Shown here in pieces: positions 1 through 8,949 of a stretch of 64,000 nt of DNA. Positions within the stretch are counted from its first letter, which is position 1, and each line of letters starts with the position of its first letter. Both the position numbers and the translations under genes were made by a program. Source of the DNA: Cellulomonas sp. (GTDB lineage Bacteria; Actinomycetota; Actinomycetes; Actinomycetales; Cellulomonadaceae); contig NZ_JAGIBD010000008.1 of the NCBI RefSeq assembly GCF_017744555.1, positions 1 to 64,000 of the forward strand, read 5' to 3'. Below the pieces are notes generated by a model. It was not told the DNA's origin. It ran no database searches and worked only from the letters and a program-made list of their open reading frames with translations.

Positions 1-1
1 A

Positions 2-397
2 GACAGCCTGCTCGCCATGGCGCTGCCCGGCGTCGCCGCCGCGGCCCTCGCGTTGTCGCGCGCCCGGCACCCGGAGGTCGGGGTGCTGCACGCGCTCGGT
101 GTGCGGCCCCGCAGCCAGGCCGGCGGGCGCAGCGCCGAGACGGGCGTCGTGCTCGGGACCGCGGTGCTCGCAGGTGCGCTCGGCGGGCTCGCGCTCGGCA
201 CGCTGCTCGCGCCCGCGCTCGTGCGGGTCGTGGCACGCGGGCCGGAGGAGCTCGCGGTGCTGCCGGCGGTGTCGCCGCAGGTCGCGGCCGCGCTGCTCGG
301 CGCGACGGTGCTCGGCTGCTCGCTCGTCGTCGTCGCCGACGGGCGGCTCGTGCTGCGTCAGGCGGCCACCGCCACCGTGCGGGAGGACGCCCGGTGA
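2..397 (+). CDS. FtsX-like ABC transporter permease, C-terminal part (runs off left edge)
   Basis: The open frame enters from the left edge without a start, so only the last 131 codons are visible. The translation has two hydrophobic segments separated by a short polar stretch, the layout of the C-terminal membrane domain of FtsX/MacB-type permeases. A Met at position 17 lies inside the frame but has no ribosome site and would leave a fragment, so it is probably not the start. The stop overlaps the GTG of the next permease by 4 bp, and two ATPase genes follow. This is therefore the first visible member of an export or lipoprotein-handling ABC operon. The substrate cannot be told. Confidence 0.75.
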   Translation, partial: DSLLAMALPGVAAAALALSRARHPEVGVLHALGVRPRSQAGGRSAETGVVLGTAVLAGALGGLALGTLLAPALVRVVARGPEELAVLPAVSPQVAAALLGATVLGCSLVVVADGRLVLRQAATATVREDAR

Positions 398-3093
398 GCG
401 CGCTGTCCGCACCCCGCCTCGCGGGCCGCCAGCTGGGCACGGACCCCGTCGGCGCCGCGCTCGTCGTGCTCGCCACGCTGGTTGCCGCGTGCGTGCTCGC
501 CGCGTGGCCGCGCACGGTCGACCGCGTGGTCGGCGCCGACCAGGCCGACGCCGTCCGGCCGCTCGTGGCGTCCCGGGTGGACCCGACCCGCGTCGCGTCC
601 TGGCTCGTCGACCCCGCGGCCGGCACCCAGCGCTCCGCGGCCGACCTCGCGACCCTGCACGACGACCTGCAGGCCACCGCCGCCGAGGCCGGGACGGCGC
701 TGAGCCCGCTGCTCGCCGACCCCGCGCGCGTCATCCTCACCGCCGGCCCCTGGGAGACCGACCGCGGCCCCCGGCCGGTGGGCATCACCCACCTCGACAC
801 GCACGTGCGCGTCGACGAGCAGCTGCCCGACCTCGTCCGGGTCGTCGAGGGCCGCCTGCCGGACCCCGTGGCGATCCCCGCGACGCCGGCCGGCGCTCCG
901 CGCCCCACCGGGACCGAGCCCGGGCACCCGCTCGAGCTCGCGCTGTCCGCGGAGTCGGCCGACCGCGTCGACTGGCGCGTCGGCGAGACCCGGACCCTCG
1001 CGGGTGGCACGGGCGTCGACGCGGTGCTCGTCGGCACGTTCGCAGCGAAAGACCGGGACGACCCGACGTGGGCGCACCTCGACTCGACGTTCGTCCCGCA
1101 GGTCGTCGAGGACCCCAACCAGGGCACGCTCGTCGACGTCTTCGCGTACGCCGACCCCGGTGCCGTGCCGCTGCTCGCCGTCGGCGGGCCGCTCGACCTT
1201 GCCACCTGGTTCCCGTTCGACGTCGGACCCGCCGCCACGACCGACCGGGCGGCCCTCCTGCAGGACCTGCGGGCGTTCCGCACGGCCACCGCGACGGACA
1301 CCGAGCTCGACGGCGTCCTCGCGGGCCTCGGACCACGCCAGGACCTCGTCGCGACGGTGCTCGGGGTGCTGGCCGCGGGGCCCGCCGGCGCGGCCCTCGG
1401 CGTGCTGTGGCTCGCGGTGATGCTCGCGATCGACCGCCGACGCCCCGCGCTCGTGCTGCTGCGGGCGCGCGGGGCGTCCGCGGGGTTCGTCGGTGCGCTC
1501 GTCGCGGCGCAGGGGATCGTGCTCGGCCTGCCGGCGGCCGTCGCGGGCACGGCGCTCGCCGTCGCGCTCGTGCCCGGGCCGGTCGGCGCCGACGGGCTGG
1601 TCGTCCCGCTCGTCGCCGGGCTGGTCCCCGGTGCGCTGCTCGGTGTGTCGGCGGCGCGCGTCCGGGCGACGCGGTCCGCGTTGGCGGGTGGGGCGCGCAC
1701 GCCTGCCGGGCGCCGCGGCGGCACGGCGCGCTGGGTCGCCGAGGTCTGCGTGGTGCTGCTCGCCGCGGTCGCCGTCGTCGCGGTCCGCGAGCGCGGGCTC
1801 GCGGACCAGACGCCCGGCGCTGACCCGGTGCTGCTCGCACTGCCGGTGCTGCTCGCGCTGGCCGTGTGCGTCGTGGTGCTGCGCGTGGTGCCGCTGCTGC
1901 TCGCGGCCCTGTCGCGCGGGCTGCAGCGGCGCGCGGGGCTGCCCGGCTTCGTCGGTGCCGCGGGTGCCGCGCGCGCCCCGGCCGTCGGCCTCGTGCCGGT
2001 CGTCGCCCTCGCGCTGGGCGTCGCGGTGACGACGACGTCGCTCGTGGTGCTCGCGACGATGGACGGCGGTGCGCAGCGCGGTGGCGTCGACGCCGTGGGG
2101 GCGGACCTCGCGGTCCGTGGCGCTCCGGGGCTCGCGCCCGGCCTCGCCGACGCGGTGCGGGGCGTCCCCGGTGTCGCGGCCGTGGCGGTCGTCGGCGAGG
2201 CCGACGACGCCGTGCTGAGCGACGGCCGCGACGGCGACCGGGTGCCGCTGCTCGTGGTCGACGGCGCCGGCCTGCGCGACGCGCAGCACGGCCTCGCCGG
2301 TGTGGACGACCTCCGGCTGGGCGCGGCCGGGCCGACCGGCGTGGTCGTCGTCGGGGAGCTGGCCGTCGACGTCGACGGTCCGCTGACGCTCGAGCTCGGG
2401 TCGCCGCCCGTCGAGCACCCGGTCGAGCTCCTCAGCACGCGCGACCGCGCCGCGGGTCTCACGCACGGCGAGTCGGCAGTGGTCGTCGACGCCGCCACCG
2501 CGTCCGCGCTCGGCGCCGTGCCGCACGACGTGCTGCTGCTCGTGAGGCTCGACCGTGGCGCGGAGCCGGCCACGGTCGCGACGGACGTCCGGGCGGTCGC
2601 CGGGAACGGCGCCACCGTCGTGACACGTGCCGACGCCGTCGCCCGCCTCACGCAGGGAGCGCTCGTCGGCGGTGTGCGGAAGGCCGCGGCGGTCGCGACC
2701 GTCGGGTCGCTGCTGCTCAGCGCGCTCGCGCTCGGGCTCGGGGTGGCGCTCGGCGGCCGTGCGCGCGGACGGCTGCTCGCGCTGCTCACCACGCTCGGCG
2801 TCCCGGGGCGTGACTCCCGGTCGCTCGTGCGGTGGGAGGTGGTGCCGTGGTCGCTCGTCGCCGTCGTGGCGGGCCTGGCCGCTGGTGCGATCCTGGCGCC
2901 CGTCATGCTGGGGACCACGGACGTGTCCGTCCTGGCCGGGGGCGCGCGGACCCCGTCCCCGACGCTGGGGCCGGTCACGCTCGGCGTCCTCGTCGTCGCG
3001 TACGCGGTGCTCGTGGCGGGCGCCGTGCTCGTCGCCGTCGTCGGTGCCCGCCGCACGGACGCCGCCACCGTCCTGCGAGAAGGAGAAGCATGA
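394..3093 (+). CDS. Large FtsX-like ABC transporter permease
   Basis: A protein of 899 residues starting at a GTG that overlaps the previous stop. One membrane helix lies near residues 20-38, followed by a long extracytoplasmic region to about residue 315. A cluster of helices follows at roughly 318-425 containing an LLRARGAS motif typical of FtsX domains. A second soluble region spans about 560-760, and a final helix bundle with LLALLTTLGVPGRDS runs from about 770 to 895. Two FtsX units with large periplasmic-type domains fit mechanotransmitting permeases such as MacB or LolCE relatives, which move no ion themselves but act on lipids, lipoproteins or peptides at the outer face. Its ATP-hydrolysing partner is one or both of the downstream ATPases. 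Substrate unknown. Confidence 0.8.
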   Translation: MSALSAPRLAGRQLGTDPVGAALVVLATLVAACVLAAWPRTVDRVVGADQADAVRPLVASRVDPTRVASWLVDPAAGTQRSAADLATLHDDLQATAAEAGTALSPLLADPARVILTAGPWETDRGPRPVGITHLDTHVRVDEQLPDLVRVVEGRLPDPVAIPATPAGAPRPTGTEPGHPLELALSAESADRVDWRVGETRTLAGGTGVDAVLVGTFAAKDRDDPTWAHLDSTFVPQVVEDPNQGTLVDVFAYADPGAVPLLAVGGPLDLATWFPFDVGPAATTDRAALLQDLRAFRTATATDTELDGVLAGLGPRQDLVATVLGVLAAGPAGAALGVLWLAVMLAIDRRRPALVLLRARGASAGFVGALVAAQGIVLGLPAAVAGTALAVALVPGPVGADGLVVPLVAGLVPGALLGVSAARVRATRSALAGGARTPAGRRGGTARWVAEVCVVLLAAVAVVAVRERGLADQTPGADPVLLALPVLLALAVCVVVLRVVPLLLAALSRGLQRRAGLPGFVGAAGAARAPAVGLVPVVALALGVAVTTTSLVVLATMDGGAQRGGVDAVGADLAVRGAPGLAPGLADAVRGVPGVAAVAVVGEADDAVLSDGRDGDRVPLLVVDGAGLRDAQHGLAGVDDLRLGAAGPTGVVVVGELAVDVDGPLTLELGSPPVEHPVELLSTRDRAAGLTHGESAVVVDAATASALGAVPHDVLLLVRLDRGAEPATVATDVRAVAGNGATVVTRADAVARLTQGALVGGVRKAAAVATVGSLLLSALALGLGVALGGRARGRLLALLTTLGVPGRDSRSLVRWEVVPWSLVAVVAGLAAGAILAPVMLGTTDVSVLAGGARTPSPTLGPVTLGVLVVAYAVLVAGAVLVAVVGARRTDAATVLREGEA

Positions 3094-4019
3094 CCACGAC
3101 AGCGCCAGGCGCGCCCGCGATCCTCTGCGAGGACCTCGTGCGGGTGTTCGTGACCGAGGGCGTCGAGGTGCAGGCGCTGCAGGGCCTCAATCTGCGGGTC
3201 GACGCCGGTGAGCTCGTCGCGGTGGTCGGCGCGTCCGGCTCGGGCAAGTCGACGCTGCTCACCATCCTGTCGGGCCTCGACCGACCGACGGCGGGCACGG
3301 CCGTCGTGTCCGGCACCAACCTCGTGACCATGGGCGCGGCGGAGCGTCGCCGCTACCAGCGGGACGTCGTGGGCTTCGTCTGGCAGCAGACGTCGCGCAA
3401 CCTGCTGCCGTACCTCACGGCTGCGGAGAACGTCGCGGTGCCGCTCGTGGTGTCCGGGGCGCGGGGCCGGGCCGAGCGGGCCGCGGAGCTGCTCGACGTC
3501 ATGGGCGTCGCGGACTGCCGCGACCGGCTGCCCGCGCAGATGTCGGGCGGCCAGCAGCAGCGCGTCGCGATCGCCACCGCGGTCGCGGCCGCGCCGCGGG
3601 TGCTGCTCGCCGACGAGCCGACCGGGGAGCTCGACGAGTCGACGTCCCAGGACGTGCTCGAGGCGATGCGGCACGTCAACGCGACGCTCGGCGTCACGAC
3701 GCTCATCGTCACGCACGACCCGACGGTCTCGGAGCACGTGCACCGCACGGTCCAGATCCGCGACGGTCGCACGTCGACCGAGGTGCTGCGCCGCACGGAG
3801 CGGGGCGAGGACGGCGTCGAGCGGCTGCACGCCGAGGAGTTCGCGGTGCTCGACAAGGTCGGGCGCCTGCAGCTGCCCCGCGAGGTCGTCGAGCGGCTCG
3901 ACCTGCGCGACCGGGTGCGCCTCGGCCTGGAGCCCGACCACGTGCGGGTGTCGCGGCACGACCACGTCCCGGGGACGGACGACGTCCCGGGCGCCGAGGA
4001 CGACGGAGGAGCACGATGA
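3090..4019 (+). CDS. ABC transporter ATP-binding protein with AbrB-like C-terminal domain
   Basis: A protein of 309 residues with a strong AAGGAG ribosome site and an ATGA overlap with the permease. It is a MacB/LolD-type ATPase: Walker A GASGSGKST at 48-56, Q-loop in a WQQTSRNLLPYLT segment, signature MSGGQQQR at 150-157, Walker B VLLADEPTG at 171-179 and the switch His at 209. The usual family length is about 230 residues. Here an extra 80 residues follow, and residues 250-288 (EFAVLDKVGRLQLPREVVE and onward) read like a SpoVT/AbrB swapped-hairpin domain. That domain usually binds DNA or dimerises; its role on an ABC ATPase is inferred to be dimerisation or regulation. The last 20 residues are acidic and probably disordered. 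Confidence 0.85.
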   Translation: MTTTAPGAPAILCEDLVRVFVTEGVEVQALQGLNLRVDAGELVAVVGASGSGKSTLLTILSGLDRPTAGTAVVSGTNLVTMGAAERRRYQRDVVGFVWQQTSRNLLPYLTAAENVAVPLVVSGARGRAERAAELLDVMGVADCRDRLPAQMSGGQQQRVAIATAVAAAPRVLLADEPTGELDESTSQDVLEAMRHVNATLGVTTLIVTHDPTVSEHVHRTVQIRDGRTSTEVLRRTERGEDGVERLHAEEFAVLDKVGRLQLPREVVERLDLRDRVRLGLEPDHVRVSRHDHVPGTDDVPGAEDDGGAR

Positions 4020-4708
4020 CGGGCGTCCGCGGGACCGGCCTGACCCGCTCGTACGGCACGGGCGAGACCCTGGTGCACGCGCTGCGGGGTGTCGACGTGC
4101 ACGCCGAGCCCGGCGAGCTCGTCGTGGTGCGCGGCCGCTCCGGCTCGGGCAAGACGTCGCTCCTGCACGTGCTCGGCGGCCTCGAGAAGCCGGACTCCGG
4201 CCAGGTGCTGGTCGACGGCGCCGACCTCACCGCGATGCGGCCCGAGCAGGTGCTCGAGCTGCGCCGCACCCGGATCGCGTACGTGTTCCAGGCGTTCGGG
4301 CTCATCCCGGTGCTGTCGGCCGCGGAGAACGTCGAGGTGCCGCTGCGCGTGCTGCGCACCGACCCGTCCGAGCGCGACCGGCGGGTCGCGGACGCGCTGG
4401 CGGCCGTCGGGCTCGAGCGGCACGCGCACCAGCGGCCCGCCGAGCTGTCCGGTGGTCAGCAGCAGCGCGTCGCGATCGCGCGGGCGCTCGTGCACCGGCC
4501 GTCGGTGCTGCTGGCCGACGAGCCGACGGGTCAGCTCGACAGCGGCACGGCGGGGGTCGTCATGGACCTGCTCGTCCAGCTCGTGCACGGCCACGGCGTC
4601 GCGGCGGTCGTCACGACGCACGACCCGCTCATGGCCGAGCGGGCGGATCGGCTCGTGGAGCTGCACTCCGGTGAGCTGCGGGCACCGGAGCCGGCGGCGG
4701 GCGGCTAG
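4016..4708 (+). CDS. ABC transporter ATP-binding protein (LolD/MacB type)
   Basis: A protein of 230 residues, the normal size for this family. Walker A GRSGSGKTS lies at 40-48, the signature LSGGQQQR at 144-151, Walker B VLLADEPTG at about 164-172, followed by a TTHD switch motif. It overlaps the previous ATPase gene by an ATGA quartet, so the two ATPases are translationally coupled. Two permeases plus two ATPases may form one heteromeric exporter, or each ATPase may serve its own permease; the sequence does not decide. The operon ends here, 4 bp before a convergent gene. Confidence 0.85.
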   Translation: MTGVRGTGLTRSYGTGETLVHALRGVDVHAEPGELVVVRGRSGSGKTSLLHVLGGLEKPDSGQVLVDGADLTAMRPEQVLELRRTRIAYVFQAFGLIPVLSAAENVEVPLRVLRTDPSERDRRVADALAAVGLERHAHQRPAELSGGQQQRVAIARALVHRPSVLLADEPTGQLDSGTAGVVMDLLVQLVHGHGVAAVVTTHDPLMAERADRLVELHSGELRAPEPAAGG

Positions 4709-4712
4709 ACCG

Positions 4713-5810
4713 TCACGGCACCTCGGGGGGGCGCAGCGGCCGGCCGACGATCGCCGCGAGCCGCCCGACCTCGTCGTCCAGCGCCTCGCGTGCCGCCGAA
4801 CGGCCGGAGAACCAGTCGACCCGCACGTCGTCGCCGTCCAGCGACCACGTCCCGTGCACCACACCGCCGACCACGACGACGGCGGCGCCACGGCTCACCA
4901 CGGCGCGGCGCTCGGGCGGTACGACGTGCGCGTCGGCGGTGCCGGGACCGAGCACCCACTGGTCGTAGCGGGGGAGCAGCCGGAGCGAGTGCGACGGCGA
5001 GGCGGCGGCGAGCTCGTCGAGGTCGTCGCGCAGCAGGGCAGCGGGCTCGCCGTCGACGTCCACCTCGGCGAGCCGGTCGCCCAGGTCCGCGACCCACCGC
5101 TGGACGTTCCTGCGGCCCGACCCGAGCCCCTCGCCGAGCCAGTACTGCAGGTGCCGCGCCGTCGTCGGGCCGTACGCCCGCAGGTACGCCTCGACGGCCC
5201 GGGCACCGGCGGCGTCGAGGTCGAGCAGCCCCGTCCAGCGCGGGTTGTCGTCGAGCCGCTGGAACGTCGTCTGCCCGTCCTCGTCCGGTCCGAAGCACAG
5301 GTCGCCCTGCCACGCGAACGCCTTGAGCAGGGTCCACGGTCCGTCAGCGAAGGTCTGCGCGAGGTGTCGGTAGCGGGGGTCCGCCACGACCGCCTCGCCG
5401 AGCGCCGGCACGGTGAGCGGCCCGTCCGCGAGCGCGTCCCTGACCACGTGCCGCAGCGGCGGCCAGTCGTCCGGAGCCAGACCGTAGAAGGTCTGCCAGC
5501 TCGGCAGCTCCCACATGCGGCTCGACGCCCGCAGCGCGAGGAAGGCGGCGGCGTGCTCGGGCGTCATGAGGTGCGTGGCGCCGCGGAACGCGAACGACTT
5601 GATCAGCGTCCCGTCGGCGAGCGCCCGGGCGACGTCGCCGCCGTCCGACTCCTGCCGTCGGACCCGGACCGCCAGCTCGGCCGCGTCGTCGGGGTGCGCC
5701 GGGACGGCACCGAGCGTGCCCACGACGTCGGCGCTCGACCCGGTGCCGACCGGGTCGAGCAGGTGGCGACGCAGGCGCCACGCGAGCGCCTGCGGCCACG
5801 TCGTGCGCAC
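4713..5810 (-). CDS. Winged-helix DNA-binding domain protein (HTH_42 family)
   Basis: A protein of 365 residues. The start is placed at a GTG giving VRTTWPQALAWRLRRH, because the frame stays open far upstream through the next gene. The opening QALAWRLRRHLL, the middle segment around SFAFRGATHLMTPEHA and the late LPRYDQWVLG match the HTH_42 (formerly DUF1006) family. Members contain repeated winged-helix units, and some are linked to DNA crosslink repair or to resistance to DNA-damaging natural products in actinobacteria. That role is family knowledge; nothing local confirms it. The gene follows the reductase on the same strand with a 5 bp gap, so they are probably cotranscribed. It converges on the ABC operon. 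Confidence 0.75.
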   Translation of the reverse strand: MRTTWPQALAWRLRRHLLDPVGTGSSADVVGTLGAVPAHPDDAAELAVRVRRQESDGGDVARALADGTLIKSFAFRGATHLMTPEHAAAFLALRASSRMWELPSWQTFYGLAPDDWPPLRHVVRDALADGPLTVPALGEAVVADPRYRHLAQTFADGPWTLLKAFAWQGDLCFGPDEDGQTTFQRLDDNPRWTGLLDLDAAGARAVEAYLRAYGPTTARHLQYWLGEGLGSGRRNVQRWVADLGDRLAEVDVDGEPAALLRDDLDELAAASPSHSLRLLPRYDQWVLGPGTADAHVVPPERRAVVSRGAAVVVVGGVVHGTWSLDGDDVRVDWFSGRSAAREALDDEVGRLAAIVGRPLRPPEVP

Positions 5811-5815
5811 CGGCG

Positions 5816-6436
5816 TCAGGACTCGTCGGAGCCGGGGATGTGCTCGGTGACGTCCTCGTAGGTCTCGGTACCGGGCACCTCGCCCGGGCCGTAGATGAGG
5901 CGGACGACCCCGGTCGGGAAGATGTCCGAGCGCAGCAGCCGCAGCGGGTAGATCGGCTCGCCCTCGTCGAACAGGCGCTCGCCCTTGCGTGCGGCGACGG
6001 GGTGCACGAGCAGCCGCAGCTCGTCGAGCAGCCCGGCCGCGAGCAGCTGCCGCACCACCGAGATGGACCCGGGCACGAGGATCTTGCCGACGCCCGGCTC
6101 GGCGGACAGCGCGGTGACGGCCTCGACGAGGTCGCCCCGCAGCGGTTCGGCGTTGCGCCACCCGAGGTCCTGCGTGCCGCGCGTGACGACGACCTTGCGG
6201 GTGTCGCCGAGCTGCGCGGCGTACGACGCGTCCTCGCCGCCGGCGGCCTCCCGGTCGGGCCAGGCGCCCGCGAAGCTGTCGTACGTCACGCGGCCGAGCA
6301 GCAGCACGTCGACGCCGCGGTAGTCCTCCATGACGGCGGCACCCATGTGCTCGTCGAAGTACGGGAAGTGCCACGCCGGGTCGATCTCGACGACGCCGTC
6401 GAGAGAGATGAACAGGGTGGACACGATCGTCGCCAT
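5816..6436 (-). CDS. Dihydrofolate reductase family protein (RibD C-terminal domain)
   Basis: A protein of 206 residues, start chosen at MATIVSTLFISLDGVV because a GGAGGACG ribosome site stands just upstream; a longer upstream frame is not needed. The N-terminal SLDGVVE, the LLLGRVTYDSFAGAWP motif and the late VPGSISVVRQLLAAGLLDEL segment are the standard signs of the RibD_C/DHFR-like fold, which binds NADPH. Stand-alone members in actinobacteria usually have no assigned substrate. It is not the riboflavin reductase itself, as no deaminase domain or rib gene is nearby. The winged-helix gene follows closely and may be in the same transcript. Confidence 0.8.
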   Translation of the reverse strand: MATIVSTLFISLDGVVEIDPAWHFPYFDEHMGAAVMEDYRGVDVLLLGRVTYDSFAGAWPDREAAGGEDASYAAQLGDTRKVVVTRGTQDLGWRNAEPLRGDLVEAVTALSAEPGVGKILVPGSISVVRQLLAAGLLDELRLLVHPVAARKGERLFDEGEPIYPLRLLRSDIFPTGVVRLIYGPGEVPGTETYEDVTEHIPGSDES

Positions 6437-6520
6437 GAGACGTCCTCCAGGTGGTGGGCGCGTCCGCGCGTCGCGGCCGCGACACGATCCCACCGCATCC
6501 GGCGCGCGGATGCGAGGGGT

Positions 6521-7462
6521 TCACGGCGCCGGGGTCGGCGGCTCGCAGTGCCGGGCGGCCGTCTCGACCGCCTCCTCGTCCCAGTTCTCGGTGGTCTGCA
6601 GGATCCAGAAGACGACGAACAGCCCCAGGAGCACGGCCTCGACGGTGAACAGCGTGTACCGCCACGAATCGGCCCCGCGCCACCAGCCGACGAGCGCGGC
6701 GATGGCCGCGCCGACGACGGTCGCGAGCATGAGCAGGCTGAGCCACCCGTAGGCCGTGCTGTACCCGTCGGGCGACATGCCCTTGGGCTTGCCGACCGGT
6801 GGCTGGTTGACCTGCCGGGCGGCGTAGGCGGCCGCGCCGGCGATGCAGACGAAGAAGAGGATCGCCGCGGCGTAGTGGGCGCGCAGCAGGAACGCGTCGT
6901 GCCAGCCGACGAACCAGATGCCGAACGCCGCCCAGACGCCGGTCAGGACGACCAGGCCGACGCGGTGGGACCCCTCGGGGACGTCGCCGCGGTTCGCCCA
7001 CGCGAACGCCAGCACGAGCGACCCGACGACGAGCAGGGCGGCGACGTTGTTGTTCACGCCCGGGACGAGATCCGGCGGGATGCAGCGGTCGGACCCGGGG
7101 CAGCCGTCGGGCCCCGGGGCGATCGGTGCGGGCACGAACGCGACGAACGGCACGACCATCCCGGCGAGGTCGAGCAGCGAGTCCTCCCACCCGGGCCGGC
7201 CCTTGATCGCGATGAGGGCAGGTCCGATCGCCACCAGCGTGCCGACGAGCACGTTGCGCACCGGCGAGTAGAAGTACCCGCTGATCGACCCGTACCGCAC
7301 CCCGTCGCCCCAGACGATCTCGATGAGCAGCGAGACCGCGAGCAGGAGCGCCATCGCGACGATCGCGACCCGCAGCGACCGGTAGGTGGTGCGCGTGGAC
7401 GACGCGAGCGCCTGCGTCACGGCCTCCGGCGGTGCCGGCTGCGGTCCGTCGGTCATGCTCAC
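6521..7462 (-). CDS. Hypothetical multi-pass membrane protein
   Basis: A protein of 313 residues beginning at GTG (MSMTDGPQ); an ATG lies two codons further in. After a polar N-terminus of about 30 residues there are some seven or eight hydrophobic segments, the first near residues 32-50. Between the third and fourth a loop holds paired cysteines (DGCPGSDRCIPPDLVPG) that could form a disulfide on the outer face. The C-terminus is short and acidic. I do not recognise the family and no neighbour suggests a function. It lies between the reductase and dinB on the same strand, with 84 bp downstream and 59 bp upstream. Confidence 0.6.
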   Translation of the reverse strand: MSMTDGPQPAPPEAVTQALASSTRTTYRSLRVAIVAMALLLAVSLLIEIVWGDGVRYGSISGYFYSPVRNVLVGTLVAIGPALIAIKGRPGWEDSLLDLAGMVVPFVAFVPAPIAPGPDGCPGSDRCIPPDLVPGVNNNVAALLVVGSLVLAFAWANRGDVPEGSHRVGLVVLTGVWAAFGIWFVGWHDAFLLRAHYAAAILFFVCIAGAAAYAARQVNQPPVGKPKGMSPDGYSTAYGWLSLLMLATVVGAAIAALVGWWRGADSWRYTLFTVEAVLLGLFVVFWILQTTENWDEEAVETAARHCEPPTPAP

Positions 7463-7521
7463 CCCTGCCCGCCGTGCGAGTCGCGTCCGTGCACATCATG
7501 GCGGCGGACGGCGCGGCGCGC

Positions 7522-8892
7522 TCACGTGTCGGGCGCGAGCCGCTCCGCCGCAAGCGGGTGCACCACGACGAGCGGGTCGGCGTCGAGGTCGAGCACGCGC
7601 GACCGCGCGGGCGGCGAGTCGACGGTCTCGAAGCGGACCGTCGCCTCGCGTCCGCGCACGTGCACGACCCAGCCGCGCCCGAGCTGGGGGTGCTCGACGT
7701 CGAGCCCGGGCCGCGCCACGTGCTCGTCGAGCAGCCGCGGCCGCGCGGGGCCCGCGTTCTGCACGGGCTCGGCGAGCGCGGTGACCTCGGCGACGGGTGC
7801 GTCGTCCCACGGCAGCGTGAGCTGCGCGTGCGACGACAGGTTGTGGAACGAGACCCCGAGCAGGCGCACCGAGTCGCTGATCCCGGCGGCGAGGGCGGCC
7901 TGCTGGGCGGCGGCGCGCAGCTCGGCGGGCTCGGCGGACGGCTGGGGGAGCGTGACCGACCGGGTCACGGTCGTGAAGTCGGCGAAGCGCACCTTCGCGA
8001 CGACGGTCCGTGCCCCGCCGCCGTGGGCCGTGAGCCGGCGCAGCGCCTCGTCGGCGACGGCGTCGACCGCCGCGGCGATGGTCTCGCGACCGAAGATGTC
8101 CTCCGCGAACGTCCGTTCCGCCCCGACGGACTTGCGCTCGCCGCTCGGCCCGACGGTCCGCAGGTCGATGCCGCGCGCGAGCCGGAACAGGTTCGTGCCC
8201 GCCGACTCGCCGATCGTCATGGTGAGCACGTCGAGCGGCTGCCGACGCAGGTCCGCCACGGTGCGGACGTCGAGCCGCTCGAGCGCGGCCTGCGTCGCGG
8301 GTCCGATGCCCGGCACGGCGCGCGCGGGCAGCGGGAGCAGGAAGTCGTCCTCGTCGGCGGGCTCCACGACGAGCAGGCCGTCGGGCTTGGCCGCGTCGGA
8401 CGCGAGCTTCGCGACGAGCTTGGTCCGCCCGATCCCGATCGACACCGCGAGGCCCGTCTCCTCGCGGATCCTGGCCCGGACGGCTGCGGCGGCGCCGCCC
8501 GGGTCGGCCGCGTGCGGGCCCGCCTCGAGGTCGACGAACGCCTCGTCGATGCTGATGGGCTCGACGAGCTCGGACAGGGTCGCGAGCGCGGCCATGATCC
8601 GTCGCGAGTACGCCGCGTACGCCTCGAACCGCGGGTGCAGGACGGCCGCGGCGGGCGCGAGCCGCCGCGCGCGGCTCATCGGCATCGCCGACCGGGCACC
8701 TGCCTGCCGGGCCTCGTACGACGCGGTCGACACGACCCCGCGCGGCCCGGTCCCGCCCACCAGGACCGGCTTGCCGCGCAGCGACGGCTTGTCGCGCTGC
8801 TCGACGGCCGCGAAGAACGAGTCGGCGTCGGCGTGCAGCACGGTCGCCCGGGCGCGCACGCGCGACGCGTCGGCGAGCTCGGCGGGGTCCAC
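7522..8892 (-). CDS. dinB: DNA polymerase IV (Y-family translesion polymerase)
   Basis: A protein of 456 residues starting at GTG. The catalytic Asp motif HADADSFFAAVEQ lies at 20-32 and the second acidic motif SIDEAF at 114-119, both intact. Helix-hairpin-helix residues VPGIGPATQAALERL follow, then the little-finger region. A QLTLPW segment near residue 365 may be the sliding-clamp contact. The protein copies damaged templates with low fidelity. It is longer than the usual 350-400 residues because of a C-terminal extension of about 80 residues of unknown role, which has no recognisable zinc finger. No LexA-type operator is obvious upstream. Confidence 0.92.
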   Translation of the reverse strand: MDPAELADASRVRARATVLHADADSFFAAVEQRDKPSLRGKPVLVGGTGPRGVVSTASYEARQAGARSAMPMSRARRLAPAAAVLHPRFEAYAAYSRRIMAALATLSELVEPISIDEAFVDLEAGPHAADPGGAAAAVRARIREETGLAVSIGIGRTKLVAKLASDAAKPDGLLVVEPADEDDFLLPLPARAVPGIGPATQAALERLDVRTVADLRRQPLDVLTMTIGESAGTNLFRLARGIDLRTVGPSGERKSVGAERTFAEDIFGRETIAAAVDAVADEALRRLTAHGGGARTVVAKVRFADFTTVTRSVTLPQPSAEPAELRAAAQQAALAAGISDSVRLLGVSFHNLSSHAQLTLPWDDAPVAEVTALAEPVQNAGPARPRLLDEHVARPGLDVEHPQLGRGWVVHVRGREATVRFETVDSPPARSRVLDLDADPLVVVHPLAAERLAPDT

Positions 8893-8949
8893 GGGCCCTA
8901 CTGTGCCTGCTCCCGCCGACGGTCCCCGTCAACGACCCCGGTGCTGCGT

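Noticed and set aside
358..2526. Long minus-strand open frame opposite the permease genes
   Set aside because: It is rich in Arg, Gly, His and Asp without any family pattern. In DNA this rich in G and C, frames opposite real genes stay open by chance, and the plus-strand permease has clear helices and FtsX motifs.
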